Assembly: GCF_003671495.1 (NCBI RefSeq)
Contig: NZ_RCHN01000028.1
Location: forward strand, 1-64,000
Direction: 5' to 3'
Length of the DNA: 64,000 bases
From: Ketobacter sp.
GTDB lineage: Bacteria; Pseudomonadota; Gammaproteobacteria; Pseudomonadales; Ketobacteraceae
Under the pieces are notes generated by a model. The model saw only the letters and a program-made list of their open reading frames with translations, was not told the DNA's origin and did not search any database. Position numbers and translations under genes: made by a program. Shown here in pieces: positions 26,091 to 36,081 of this stretch (its first letter is position 1; each line of letters opens with the position of its first letter).

Positions 26091-29000
26091 ATGGAAAACG
26101 ACGAATTCAAGCACGGAAAGCAAAGCCTTGAGTATGCACTTCCCAACTACACACCCAATACCTCGGGGAAAATCATTTCAGAATCGGACGATCACTTTAT
26201 TGGTCGTACCAAGATTCTGGAAAAGACCACCACCACCATGCATCAGCTGGATCGCACAGGCCAGCGCCGCAGTTTTCTCGTAACCGGTTACCGCGGGTCT
26301 GGTAAAACGCTGTTCGTCAATAAAGTCATCAGAGAGTATCGACAGAAGTTCGGCCAGCGTATCCGGTTTCAGGAAAAGATCACCCACTGCCAATACCGGG
26401 AGTGCGAAACCATCTATCTCAACCTGGGCAACTCCCAGAATCTTGATATCAATCCGATTCTGTTTGACATGGCCCGCCAGCTGAAAGCCCGTTTGGCCCG
26501 CATCAACCTGCGCACATCAATGGTCTGCAACGTCAGCCTGGGTTTGTTGCTGCTGTCGTTTCTGTACCTGGTGACCTGGGGTGCCGCCAACTGGTATCCC
26601 AACCAGGTGGAGAAACTGCTGCCATCCGGTCTGGATTTCTTACCGGCTCTCAATATTGCCAGCACCCTGACGCTGATCGAGATGGCGTATGCCCTGCTGG
26701 TGTTCACCTACGTTCGTAACATCAGAAAAGTCCCTAAATCCCGCTTTCTTCCCCAGGTGCTGTTTCGTTTCTTCAACCAACTGAAAATAGGCCGGGAGCT
26801 GCAACAACTCATTGATGATATTGATTACACCGTCACGTCGGATATCCGCGCGACCAATTGGGCACTATCTTTTCGACAACGGCGTTCGCGCCGCGACATC
26901 ACCGAACGCGAGTGCGAAATCCGTTTGATTGAAATCCTCGACCTGTGCAAACACTCTGGCATTCGCGTGGTGTATATTTTTGATGAACTGGATAAGATCT
27001 CACTGAGCGATAAAGACCAGCGGGAGCTGATCGAACTGAAGGATCGAAAAAACCAGATCGATCTGGTGCTCACCGGACTGAAGAACATCATCAGCTATGG
27101 ACACGCGTACTTTTTCTTCATTGCCGGGCGGGAGATATTTGATACCTATCATTCCGAAATCGGCAAAACCGGCAATCTGTACGAAAACCTGTTTGATGAG
27201 ATCATCAATGTGCCTTCCCTGTTGAAGGACTTTTCCGATGATCAACCCGCGTATCCGGATTCGATGATCGAGCGTTTTGTGATTTCCAAACTGTATCCCC
27301 CCGTCAAGAAGGATACGCCTATCGGTGACGAGTGTTTCACCCTCGCGTTTCATATCAAAGGCAAATTCGATTTGTCCACTGTTGATGCGAGCTGGGTGCG
27401 CAAACATGCCTTTCTGCGTTCCTTTATAAACTACCTGACGCTGAGATCCTGGGGCAACTGCAAACGTCTGAATCAATTGTTTCATCAATATGTGGAGTCC
27501 AAGGATGACCAATCCAGCCTGGTTTTTTCCATCGAGGATCAACAGCGGATTCTTCTGGGGTCCTTTTTATATAACGCGCTTTATCGCAGTATGGCGGACA
27601 AAATCATTCGCGGTGATGACAAGCTGGTGGTCTCTACACTGCTGATCTTCGATCACATTCTGAAGTTTCACAACACCGGGTTTTCCCGTCGCCATCTGGA
27701 ACGGGTTGCCACGGTCCTGAACATCCATAGTTCGCCGGAGCTCACTGACGTCATCGACTCCATTATCAATAGCGTGCTCTATCCTTATATTCGCCACATC
27801 CGCAATGGCGTGCACGATCTGCGCTTCTCCAGTCTGTTGTCCAATGAATTGAAATACTCCTCTTACATCAATCCTGTGGAGTCGGCGTTGTTCAACTTCT
27901 CGCTGGGCGCCAATGAAGATGTAAAACTGTATTATCTGGAGCAGATCAGTATTCTGGGGAACTGCCCCAGCAACCATCAGGGTGGCCTGATCAGCCTGGC
28001 AAAATACCATTCGATCCTGGCGGATCTGTACCGCTGGGAACGCAAATTCGACAAAGCCGTACAGCACTATGATCAGTCCATTGAGATTTATCTGAATGCC
28101 TATCAACAGGACGAGGCCAACATCGAGCTGCACAGCCTGATTTACTCCCTGCTCAACGCCGGCAACGTGTACGAAATCTCTGGCGCGTTCAATAACGCGG
28201 AATCCTACTATCACCATGCCTTGGTGTTGCTCTCCCGTTTTCGCAATCACCACGCCTACGACAATCGTAAAAGCCCCTATCTAAGCTCCATCAGTCAAGC
28301 CTATATGGCCATGTCTTATGTACAGGCCAAGTCCATAAAAAATTCGATCACTACCCGGGGTGCGTTTTCCCTGCGACGGCCACACCCGGAATCGGAAGAG
28401 GCTTTAACCACCGAACCCAAGTACAGCATTGAAATCATAACCGGGGATAGCAGCGAGACATTCACTCCGGACGACATGACCCTGTTACGAATTGCCACCC
28501 TGAAGTTCATCAACCATAAGCTGGACGAATCCTCTGAGATATTGCAGGAGCTCTCCGTTAAAAAGCAGAGTTTGCTGCAGGAAGAAACCGTTTCAGAATA
28601 CGGAACCGATACCAATGTGGATCGGCATTCCCACTTTCTGCACGCCATTTCCAACGTACGGCTGCTGGAGCTGAACCTGTACCGGCGAATATCGGATGTG
28701 TGCAAGCCCCTGGCGATGGCGCCGCCCAATCTTTCTTTAGGCGAAGCAGATTCAAACTTCTGGAAACATTGGATCAACACGGTTAAGGAAGTGATCAAAC
28801 AGTACCGCTCCGATCATAACGGCTCCATAAACTATGAGCTGAGCCTGGTATTGGAAAAGGTGCCTGTACATGCCGCCAATCTGTGCAGGAACAATCTGAA
28901 AATACGCGGCATGATGAAGATTCTATCCATTTTCAACATCAAGATTGCACTGACTGAATTGTTTCCGGTGGATCTTCTGCATTTTATTGAACTGGACCGG

Positions 29001-30095
29001 GATCACTATCTTCCGCCTTCCATTCAGCCCCATCGTTTCCGCCAAACCCGCGATCAATTGCTGAAAACGCTGGTGACCGAACTGGAACTGGTGGAGGGCG
29101 ATTCCAATTATCAACCCCTGATGAATTTCATTTATCGGGATCTGCAACTTGGCCAAGGCAACGCCGATGATGATCAGCCATCCCAATCCCCGGCATCATT
29201 GGGTTTTAATCTGCATGAACTTACCCGCTGGGACAAGCTATTGGAGCGTTATGCCGATCCTGCACTTCAGCCCACCATCAATAACCTAAGCCCACTGCTC
29301 ACCAATCAAAGCCCCCTGTCACAACTTATATGGGCGTACAGTCGCTGGGCATCCCTGCCGCAATACAAGAATGTACCCGTGTTTCCTGAATCAGCGATGT
29401 TCTCGGTGCGCTCTCGCCTGTTTGAATTGCTGCTGGAGGCCAAGAATTGCTATGAGGATATTGATGGTTGCCTGGTGAGTTTTGAGTCGTTGGACCAGAT
29501 ATTCAGCAGCAAAGTGGAATTGATCCGCTTTGACAGCAACTGTTTGGACAGCGTCTACAGAGCAGTCTATGCACACTTTCGGCTGATCAAAGCGATTCAA
29601 CGCTTTGTGGACAACGACAACCACCTGATGTGCCCACCCATTTGTTACGCCTATTATGGCATGTGGAAGGTACTGTTTCGGTTAGTGGCCCACCTGGCCA
29701 TTGGTGATCATGAATGCCGCTACTCACTCAACCGGGCCATCGCCAAAGCCACCCGTCTGCTCTGTAAACAGCACGCCACCGTATCCCAGAAAGATACCCA
29801 GTATCGCCCGTTATACGATTTCTCTAACATCGAAAGCCTGGCCATCAGCAGCCTGGATACCCTGGGCCTGTTCAAAAAACCCATTGGCTCTGCCAAACGC
29901 AACGTGTTTTCCACCAAGTACTTGATCAGCGACGATTACGAAGACTCCCTGTTCCTGATGGAGACCTATTTTTATAAGCTGATTTCACTGTCAGCGGATA
30001 CGCACACAAACTTCATCCGTTTTTGTCGCTTCAAACTGGAGCAGAACATCAACGACACCAGGGTGTCCAAGTCGATGCGCCAGACCGTCACCTGA
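26091..30095 (+). CDS. Giant membrane P-loop ATPase with helical/TPR-like repeats
   Basis: This 1334-residue protein has a P-loop NTPase domain at its N-terminus: Walker A GYRGSGKT (66-73) and Walker B VVYIFDELD (293-301). Two membrane helices (about 147-165 and 187-208) are inserted between them. A P-loop domain interrupted by membrane helices is the hallmark of KAP-type NTPases, although I cannot confirm the family. The AAA-like core ends near 500. From about 640 to 760, TPR-like units appear (AKYHSILADLYRWERKFDKAVQHYDQ, and INAG-type pairs), and the remaining 570 residues are mostly helical without a name. It stands alone. STAND- and KAP-like ATPases of this form often act in signalling or defence; here that is inference. 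Confidence 0.8.
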   Translation: MENDEFKHGKQSLEYALPNYTPNTSGKIISESDDHFIGRTKILEKTTTTMHQLDRTGQRRSFLVTGYRGSGKTLFVNKVIREYRQKFGQRIRFQEKITHCQYRECETIYLNLGNSQNLDINPILFDMARQLKARLARINLRTSMVCNVSLGLLLLSFLYLVTWGAANWYPNQVEKLLPSGLDFLPALNIASTLTLIEMAYALLVFTYVRNIRKVPKSRFLPQVLFRFFNQLKIGRELQQLIDDIDYTVTSDIRATNWALSFRQRRSRRDITERECEIRLIEILDLCKHSGIRVVYIFDELDKISLSDKDQRELIELKDRKNQIDLVLTGLKNIISYGHAYFFFIAGREIFDTYHSEIGKTGNLYENLFDEIINVPSLLKDFSDDQPAYPDSMIERFVISKLYPPVKKDTPIGDECFTLAFHIKGKFDLSTVDASWVRKHAFLRSFINYLTLRSWGNCKRLNQLFHQYVESKDDQSSLVFSIEDQQRILLGSFLYNALYRSMADKIIRGDDKLVVSTLLIFDHILKFHNTGFSRRHLERVATVLNIHSSPELTDVIDSIINSVLYPYIRHIRNGVHDLRFSSLLSNELKYSSYINPVESALFNFSLGANEDVKLYYLEQISILGNCPSNHQGGLISLAKYHSILADLYRWERKFDKAVQHYDQSIEIYLNAYQQDEANIELHSLIYSLLNAGNVYEISGAFNNAESYYHHALVLLSRFRNHHAYDNRKSPYLSSISQAYMAMSYVQAKSIKNSITTRGAFSLRRPHPESEEALTTEPKYSIEIITGDSSETFTPDDMTLLRIATLKFINHKLDESSEILQELSVKKQSLLQEETVSEYGTDTNVDRHSHFLHAISNVRLLELNLYRRISDVCKPLAMAPPNLSLGEADSNFWKHWINTVKEVIKQYRSDHNGSINYELSLVLEKVPVHAANLCRNNLKIRGMMKILSIFNIKIALTELFPVDLLHFIELDRDHYLPPSIQPHRFRQTRDQLLKTLVTELELVEGDSNYQPLMNFIYRDLQLGQGNADDDQPSQSPASLGFNLHELTRWDKLLERYADPALQPTINNLSPLLTNQSPLSQLIWAYSRWASLPQYKNVPVFPESAMFSVRSRLFELLLEAKNCYEDIDGCLVSFESLDQIFSSKVELIRFDSNCLDSVYRAVYAHFRLIKAIQRFVDNDNHLMCPPICYAYYGMWKVLFRLVAHLAIGDHECRYSLNRAIAKATRLLCKQHATVSQKDTQYRPLYDFSNIESLAISSLDTLGLFKKPIGSAKRNVFSTKYLISDDYEDSLFLMETYFYKLISLSADTHTNFIRFCRFKLEQNINDTRVSKSMRQTVT

Positions 30096-30135
30096 GTTGA
30101 AGTGGCTTTGGCCGAGGCAGGTCATGATCCGGACG

Positions 30136-33100
30136 TCACGCCACCTCTTCCTCCTGCCGGATACGGGAGGCGAAGTCCTGCGCGCTCATGGGCCGACCCA
30201 GAAAAAAGCCCTGGACACTGTGACAATTGAGCCGTTTCAGGTAGTCCAGTTGCAGTTGGGTTTCCACCCCTTCCGCCACCACGTTCAACCCCAACTTATC
30301 CGCCATCGCAAGGATGGTTTCAATCAGGGTTTCGCTGGTGGTGTTGACACCGATGCAGTTCACAAAGGAGCGGTCGATTTTCAGTTTGTTGACGGGGAAA
30401 CGGGTCAGGTAACTCAGGGAAGAATAACCGGTACCAAAGTCATCGATGGAGATTCCAATCCCCAGTCCGGCCAATTCATGCAACACTTCCTCCGTGCGGG
30501 TGGATTCTGCGGTAAGCAGGCGCTCGGTGATTTCCACCACAATGGGCAGTGAGCGGCACGCTGAGCGCACCAGATCCAGCCACCGGTCTAATGCCTGGTC
30601 CTTGGTTTGGAACAGGCGTGGTGATACGTTGACAGACAGCGCGATGGGCACTGCACGCTGGGCATTGATCGCCGTCAGCGCTGCAATGGCTTTATCCATG
30701 ATCAGATAATCCAGTTGATTGATCAGCCCGGTTTCTTCTGCCAGAGGCACAAACTCACCCGGCGACACCCATTTTCCATCCCGGCGCTGCCAACGGGCCA
30801 GGGCTTCACAGGCGGTGGTTTTCCCGGTGCGGGTGTCCACAATGGGCTGCAGATGGAAAGTCATTTCCTCGCGATTGATGGCGGTGATCAGGGCGGTGTT
30901 CAGCTGATGACGATATTCCGATTGGCGCTGCATTTCGTCGGTGTAAAAGTGCCAGCCGTTACGGCCGCTCTTCTTCACTTCATACATGGCCTGGTCCGCG
31001 TTGATGAGCAGCTCTTCCGCGCTCTTGGCATCCCCCGGGAACATGGCGATGCCGACACTTGCGCCACTGTACACCACCACATCATGCAATTTGAAAGCCT
31101 TGCTCATTTCCACGACGATCATCTCGGCAATATTGGCCGCGGTGCGTTCGCTCTCCAGATCATTGAGAATCACCGTGAATTCATCGCCGCTGTGCCGCCC
31201 CACCGTATCGGAAGCACGCACGCAATGCTGCACCCGGCGCGCCGCCTCACACAACACCAGATCCCCTTCACGATGGCCATGGTTGTCATTGATGGTTTTG
31301 AAATTATCCAGATCCACAAACAGCAGGGCGATTTTTTTGCCATTACGACGGCTCATGGCCATGGCGTTCTGCAGCCGGTCCAGAAACAGCAAGCGGTTGG
31401 GCAAGTTGGTGAGGCCATCGTAATTGGCCTGATGTTCAATTTTGGCATCGGCCTGTTTTTGCTGGCTGATGTCCTGTATCGCGCCCACCAGTTCCACATT
31501 ACCCAGTTCATCGGTGGACGGGTCGGCGATCAATCGCAACCAGCTTTGCTGATCCTTGGATTGCAGTTCCAGATCCAGCGGCTGCACCTGTTGCAAAGCG
31601 GCTTTCAATTCCCGCGCCAGCATCCCACGGGCACCGCTGAACAGTTCGGCGAATTCTTCGGTGGCCAACGCCACCTCACTGAAGTCGATGCCCAGCAGGG
31701 TTTGGGCTTGTTCCGACAGTTCATAGACCACACCGGCACTGTTCATGCGCCAGCCGCCCACCTTGGCCACCGTTTCCACCTCACGCAGAAACTCCGCGTG
31801 GTGCTTCACCACTTTTTGATACTGACGCCGACTGTTGAAGCGCTGGGTTTGGGAGTACAGCAACAACATGATCAGCAACCCCACCAACGCACAGCCGATC
31901 CTGACCCCGGCAATACGAGTGGACAGACCGGCGTCAGCATCCGCCGGCATGGCGGCAATCTGCCAGGCGCCACCACCGAAACTCACCGATTGCGTCACCA
32001 CACCGGGTTGATCAAACAGTTCCGCTCTGCCGTAGAACGTCTCGCCGTCTTTGCCCAGGCCGTCCTTACCGCGGATGGCCACCTTCAGCTCCAGAGCCGG
32101 GTCCAACAGGCCGGCTTCCCGGTACACCGACGCCACGTCGATGGGCGCCGACACGATGCCCCACAGGCGGTGTTGCCCGCGCTGGTTCAGCACCCGCACC
32201 GGAGCCCGACTGATCAGGGCCCGCCCACCCTGAACCAGGGTAACCGGCCCGGCCACCACCGGCTCATTGAACTCAATGGCCCGCAGGATGGCAGGCAGCT
32301 GCTGGGGATTGTTGCGATAATTCAAACCCAGAGCGGCTTCATTGCCGGGCAGGGGATAGATGTACTTGATGACCAGATCCGGCGCCGCCGCCAGGTTGAT
32401 CAACTGGGGGTCCAGCTTGAGCACGTTCCTGGCGTAATCGTTGAACTCCGTCTGGGTCAGATCCGGATTGGCAGCGATGAATGCCGCGGCGCCGGTCAAC
32501 TCCGCCAGGTTGCGGGAGATGACCTGTTCCAGCCGGGAACGTACGGTGGCAAGGGTTTCCAGCGTGCTCACCGACTGCTGCACTTTGTGGTCCCGTTCGA
32601 TCCAGGTTTCCAGGCCCTGTTCCGCCAGCAGCAGGAGCAACAGCACCACCAGCTGTAATCCATAGGCCGGCTTGCCTGAGGCCAGTGCAACCCCCAGGAT
32701 CAGCACCGCCAGCGCCACCACCGCCAGCAACCAATTGAAGTTGAGCCAGTGTTCCTGGCTGGCTTTGGGTTTGCTGAACAACAGGGATTCCGGTTCGTAA
32801 GGGTGCTCAATTTCCCCCAGGCGTTCCAGAATATCGTAGGTGCGCTGCAGGCGTTTCTGATTCACGTGACCCAGCTCCACCGCCGGGTAAAAGGTGTAAT
32901 CGTCGATGACGTGGGCAAACGCCAGATTGTAGGCGGCAAAGTCATCATACCGGTACAGGTGGCGGGGCAACTGCTCCGCTATGCGCTGCGCCACCTCGGC
33001 TTTGTTGTCCAGCGCGTAACGCCAGCCCGCCAGGCTGGCCCGGCGAAAGCGTTCCACCAAATCCGGATTGCGGCGCGCCAGGGTGCCGGTGGTATACAGC

Positions 33101-33750
33101 GAGTCGCCGTAAAACTGCACCCCAAAATCACTGGGGTTCATGATGTTCAGCTCCAGGCCCAACTCCCTGGCCCGGGTTTCGGCGGATATGCGATAGGTGA
33201 TCAGCGCATCGGCCTTGTTCTGCAGCAAGGTCTCCATCGTGAGCGGCTCCTGCACAAACTGCACCCGGCCCGCATCCACCCCGTTCATCATGAACATGGC
33301 CCTGGCCTCCAGCGCCGTATCGTCGTCGGCCACGGCGGCCAAGCGCAGGTGAGAAACCTGTTCCACATCCTGCAGCGGCGTGGTATGCAGGCTCACCAAG
33401 GCGGTGGCCGAACGTTGGAAGATCGGGGCCACCATCACCAGATCGTAGCCATGCCCCTTGTTCAGCAGAATATCATTGGCACCCACCGCAAACTGGGCTC
33501 GACCACTGAGCAATTCCTCCAGGGGCGACACCACTTTGCCCGTTGGCGCCGCCCAGGAGCGAATGTCCACCTCCAGGCCCTCGCGCTCATAGTAGCCCTG
33601 CCATTGGGCCGCATAATATCCGGCAAACTGAAATTCGTGCTCCCACTTCAGCTGCAGCACAACCTTGTCGACGGCATACGCCTGGCCATACACGCAAACC
33701 AGCAAAAGCACGGATAGGAAATGTCGAATCCAGAGGGCTGTTTGAAACAT
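30136..33750 (-). CDS. Sensor diguanylate cyclase/phosphodiesterase, NMT1-CHASE-GGDEF-EAL
   Basis: This 1204-residue protein has a signal/anchor (1-26), an NMT1/THI5-like periplasmic binding domain (28-310, LQLKWEHEFQFAGYYAA), two membrane helices (341-375), a CHASE-type sensor (about 395-605), a helix (617-632) and a PAS-like region (650-765). It ends with GGDEF (780-935) and EAL (950-1200) domains. The cyclase motif is SGDEF (854-858), one step from GGDEF, with an RASD inhibitory site at 845-848. The EAL half is intact: EAL 982-984, DDFGTGYSSLSYL and AEGVET. It probably makes or breaks c-di-GMP in response to a thiamine-precursor-like or nitrogenous ligand. No operon partner is seen; it is convergent with the ATPase gene. 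Confidence 0.9.
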   Translation of the reverse strand: MFQTALWIRHFLSVLLLVCVYGQAYAVDKVVLQLKWEHEFQFAGYYAAQWQGYYEREGLEVDIRSWAAPTGKVVSPLEELLSGRAQFAVGANDILLNKGHGYDLVMVAPIFQRSATALVSLHTTPLQDVEQVSHLRLAAVADDDTALEARAMFMMNGVDAGRVQFVQEPLTMETLLQNKADALITYRISAETRARELGLELNIMNPSDFGVQFYGDSLYTTGTLARRNPDLVERFRRASLAGWRYALDNKAEVAQRIAEQLPRHLYRYDDFAAYNLAFAHVIDDYTFYPAVELGHVNQKRLQRTYDILERLGEIEHPYEPESLLFSKPKASQEHWLNFNWLLAVVALAVLILGVALASGKPAYGLQLVVLLLLLLAEQGLETWIERDHKVQQSVSTLETLATVRSRLEQVISRNLAELTGAAAFIAANPDLTQTEFNDYARNVLKLDPQLINLAAAPDLVIKYIYPLPGNEAALGLNYRNNPQQLPAILRAIEFNEPVVAGPVTLVQGGRALISRAPVRVLNQRGQHRLWGIVSAPIDVASVYREAGLLDPALELKVAIRGKDGLGKDGETFYGRAELFDQPGVVTQSVSFGGGAWQIAAMPADADAGLSTRIAGVRIGCALVGLLIMLLLYSQTQRFNSRRQYQKVVKHHAEFLREVETVAKVGGWRMNSAGVVYELSEQAQTLLGIDFSEVALATEEFAELFSGARGMLARELKAALQQVQPLDLELQSKDQQSWLRLIADPSTDELGNVELVGAIQDISQQKQADAKIEHQANYDGLTNLPNRLLFLDRLQNAMAMSRRNGKKIALLFVDLDNFKTINDNHGHREGDLVLCEAARRVQHCVRASDTVGRHSGDEFTVILNDLESERTAANIAEMIVVEMSKAFKLHDVVVYSGASVGIAMFPGDAKSAEELLINADQAMYEVKKSGRNGWHFYTDEMQRQSEYRHQLNTALITAINREEMTFHLQPIVDTRTGKTTACEALARWQRRDGKWVSPGEFVPLAEETGLINQLDYLIMDKAIAALTAINAQRAVPIALSVNVSPRLFQTKDQALDRWLDLVRSACRSLPIVVEITERLLTAESTRTEEVLHELAGLGIGISIDDFGTGYSSLSYLTRFPVNKLKIDRSFVNCIGVNTTSETLIETILAMADKLGLNVVAEGVETQLQLDYLKRLNCHSVQGFFLGRPMSAQDFASRIRQEEEVA

Positions 33751-33926
33751 CGGCAGAAAAAGCTCAAACCTATCGGGTAATCATCACCAAAATATAGCCT
33801 ATTGGCGGCGAAATCACCTGATCTTTCAGTATATTGCCTGTTTTCCGCTCAATTGTGGGGTTGTTTCAGATGACCTGTACGATGGTCAGGGCGATGGGCA
33901 GGAAGAAGGGGGTACCCGGCAGGGAA

Positions 33927-33951
33927 CGGGCGGTGTCGTGTTCACCGCCCG
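33927..33951 (-). terminator. Hairpin after the BI-1 gene
   Basis: CGGGCGGTG (33927-33935) pairs with CACCGCCCG (33943-33951), a perfect 9-bp GC-rich stem 12 bases past the stop of the minus-strand BI-1 gene. There is no T-run, so it may stabilise the transcript end rather than stop RNA polymerase by itself. Confidence 0.5.
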
Positions 33952-33962
33952 CAGGGTCAGGC

Positions 33963-34727
33963 TCAGTCGCCGCCACGCAGTTTGGACAACAGGCGCAGCA
34001 TTTCCAGATACAGCCACACCAACGTTACCATCAAACCGAACGCCGCATACCACTCCATGTATTTGGGTGCGCCGTAGGCCACGCCGTTTTCGATGAAATC
34101 AAAATCCAGCACCAGGTTCAACGCGGCAATGCCCACCACGAACAGGCTGAAGCCGATTCCGATGGGGCCACTGTCGTGAATAAAACCCATGCCTTCGAAG
34201 CCGAACAAACGCATGCCGATGTTCACCAGGTAAATCAATGCAATTGCGCCGGTGGCGGCAAACACACCCAGTTTGAAATTCTCTGTTGCCTTGATCAGGC
34301 CACTGCGATACGCCATCAACAGCGCCAGCAGGGTACAGAAGGTCAGGCCCACCGCCTGCATGACGATCCCGGGAAAGCGCACTTCAAAAAACGCCGACAC
34401 CGCGCCCAGGAACAAGCCTTCGGACAGGGCATATAACGGCGCTACGACAGGCGCGCTGGTTTTTTTGAAGACGCAGATCAGCGCCAGGATAAATCCACCC
34501 ACCGCACCCCCGATCATCAGCGGCATCAACAGCGGGCTCATCTGGCCCCCATTCTGCGCTGCTTCGATGGATTCCAGGGCCATGCCCCAGGTGATCATGG
34601 CGGTAATCAAACTCAGGGCCAGCAACATGGCCGTTTTGTTCACCGTGCCCGACAGGGTCATCGGCGGGCCGCTGCGTTCTACGTTCGCAAACGCCTTGTC
34701 GCTCAAAGCAGGATTCGAGGTGCGCAT
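33963..34727 (-). CDS. Bax inhibitor-1/YccA-family membrane protein
   Basis: This 254-residue protein begins MRTSNPALSDKAF, the standard opening of the bacterial BI-1/YccA group, and has seven membrane helices. The conserved late segment NLVLDFDFIENGVAYGAPKYMEWYAAFG carries the aspartates typical of BI-1 proteins that sense pH or move calcium. I start it at ATG 34727, with TTGGAG upstream, rather than at 34769. It is a single gene. Physiological role unknown; YccA in other bacteria inhibits FtsH. Confidence 0.93.
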   Translation of the reverse strand: MRTSNPALSDKAFANVERSGPPMTLSGTVNKTAMLLALSLITAMITWGMALESIEAAQNGGQMSPLLMPLMIGGAVGGFILALICVFKKTSAPVVAPLYALSEGLFLGAVSAFFEVRFPGIVMQAVGLTFCTLLALLMAYRSGLIKATENFKLGVFAATGAIALIYLVNIGMRLFGFEGMGFIHDSGPIGIGFSLFVVGIAALNLVLDFDFIENGVAYGAPKYMEWYAAFGLMVTLVWLYLEMLRLLSKLRGGD

Positions 34728-34833
34728 AAGTACTCCAACAGGATAATCAGGAATCGTAACCACAGCCAAAGGGGCCGCTGGTTACGATAAGCATAATCGG
34801 TGATGCTTGAATGGGCAAACTTCGGGCGGGTGG

Positions 34834-35538
34834 CTATTGCTCCTCACCCAATACCCGATCCAACTCCCCATAGGCCTTGCTCAGCCACACCCGCACCCGC
34901 TGGCGCTCCAACATGCCCAACGTGGGGCCAACGGCTTCGTCTTTATTGTTGGCGGCGGCCCACAGGCTGGCACCGATGCGGTCGATTTTGCGCATGGAGG
35001 CACCGTGCAGTTCCGGCAGGTCGATGATGGTGGCGCCGTAGGCTTCCGCTTTCGCCTTGGCCTCGGATTCGTTAAAGAACGCAAAGTCGCTGCCGCGCCC
35101 ATGGTTGCGCACGATCACATAGGCGGGCCGGGGGCCGTAGGTGTCCAGAGTCTTTTCCAACAAGCGCACGGAATCCGTGCCGTCGTCCATCACATGCCAG
35201 AGGGTGACCACCAGGCCCATCTCTTCGGCAAACTCCACCAGGCCGCTTTCCGCAATCCAGCGATCCACATTACGGGCAGACTGGGCCGCCAGATCCACCA
35301 ACACATCGCAACCCTGTTCGGCGCAGGTCTCGGCAATCTGATCTGCACTGTCAAACCGGCTCACGTCCACCGGCTTCGAATAATCACCGTAGTAGCGAAT
35401 CAGGGCACCGTGGGACAGGTCCGCATCGAAGGCACTGAATGGCTTGTTGCGATCGATGTAGTACTGGGCCAGCACCCGCGCCAGCACGGATTTACCCACG
35501 CCCCCTTTTTCTCCACCTACAAAATGGATGCGATTCAT
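34834..35538 (-). CDS. ParA/MinD-like ATPase (orphan)
   Basis: This 234-residue deviant Walker A ATPase opens MNRIHFVGGEKGGVGKSVLA, with the signature Lys (GGEKGGVGKS), followed by FDADLSHG (the switch I region) and a central VDLAAQSA. No ParB, FtsZ, pilus or flagellar partner adjoins it, so it cannot be tied to plasmid or chromosome partition. It resembles the MobD-like or orphan cargo-positioning ATPases. GAGGAATC precedes the ATG. Confidence 0.82.
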   Translation of the reverse strand: MNRIHFVGGEKGGVGKSVLARVLAQYYIDRNKPFSAFDADLSHGALIRYYGDYSKPVDVSRFDSADQIAETCAEQGCDVLVDLAAQSARNVDRWIAESGLVEFAEEMGLVVTLWHVMDDGTDSVRLLEKTLDTYGPRPAYVIVRNHGRGSDFAFFNESEAKAKAEAYGATIIDLPELHGASMRKIDRIGASLWAAANNKDEAVGPTLGMLERQRVRVWLSKAYGELDRVLGEEQ

Positions 35539-35653
35539 AACAGTGATTCCTCTCGTTGACTGCTGGATGGGTTGGTTACTTCAATATTGGACGGGAGCAG
35601 ATATTGCTATACAAATATGAGCGTAAGATGAACCCTAAACCATCCCCGGGGTA

Positions 35654-36067
35654 TCAATCAACCGGCTTGCCGCGCAAGGCTTTAATTTTGCCCCGATGGG
35701 TCTTGCTGTCGACACGGCGTTTCTGCGAGGCACGGGTGGCTTTGGTGGGGCGGCGGGCTTTTTTAACCACCGTGGCGTTGCGAATCAATTCCACCAGACG
35801 TGCAATGGCATCGTCCCGGTTTTTCTCCTGGGTGCGATAACCCTGGGCCTTGATGACGATCACGCCGTCTTTGCTGATGCGCTGGTCGGACTGGGTCAAC
35901 AGGCGCTGTTTATAGGCATCCGGCAGGGATGACGCCTGAATGTCAAAACGCAGGTGAATGGCGGACGACACCTTATTCACATTCTGCCCGCCGGCGCCCT
36001 GGGCTCGAATGGCGGTGATCTCGACTTCCTCGTCCGGAATGGACACCAGGTGATTAATCACGATCAT
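35654..36067 (-). CDS. arfB: Peptidyl-tRNA hydrolase ArfB (stalled-ribosome rescue)
   Basis: This 137-residue protein has the release-factor GGQ motif in [13 protein letters not shown] (about 21-33) and a basic C-terminal tail ([17 protein letters not shown]...[13 protein letters not shown]) that enters the empty mRNA channel. It rescues non-stop ribosomes by hydrolysing peptidyl-tRNA. The ATG at 36067 is chosen; the frame also has a TTG two codons earlier. It lies 15 bases after the GlxA-type regulator and may be co-transcribed. Confidence 0.94.
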   Translation of the reverse strand: MIVINHLVSIPDEEVEITAIRAQGAGGQNVNKVSSAIHLRFDIQASSLPDAYKQRLLTQSDQRISKDGVIVIKAQGYRTQEKNRDDAIARLVELIRNATVVKKARRPTKATRASQKRRVDSKTHRGKIKALRGKPVD

Positions 36068-36081
36068 AGGCAATACTGAAA

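Noticed and set aside
30715..32658. A 647-codon open frame on the plus strand inside the c-di-GMP sensor gene
   Set aside because: It lies entirely antisense to the NMT1-CHASE-GGDEF-EAL gene; its product is rich in His, Gln and Gly, as expected from the reverse of GC-rich codons, and has no domain.
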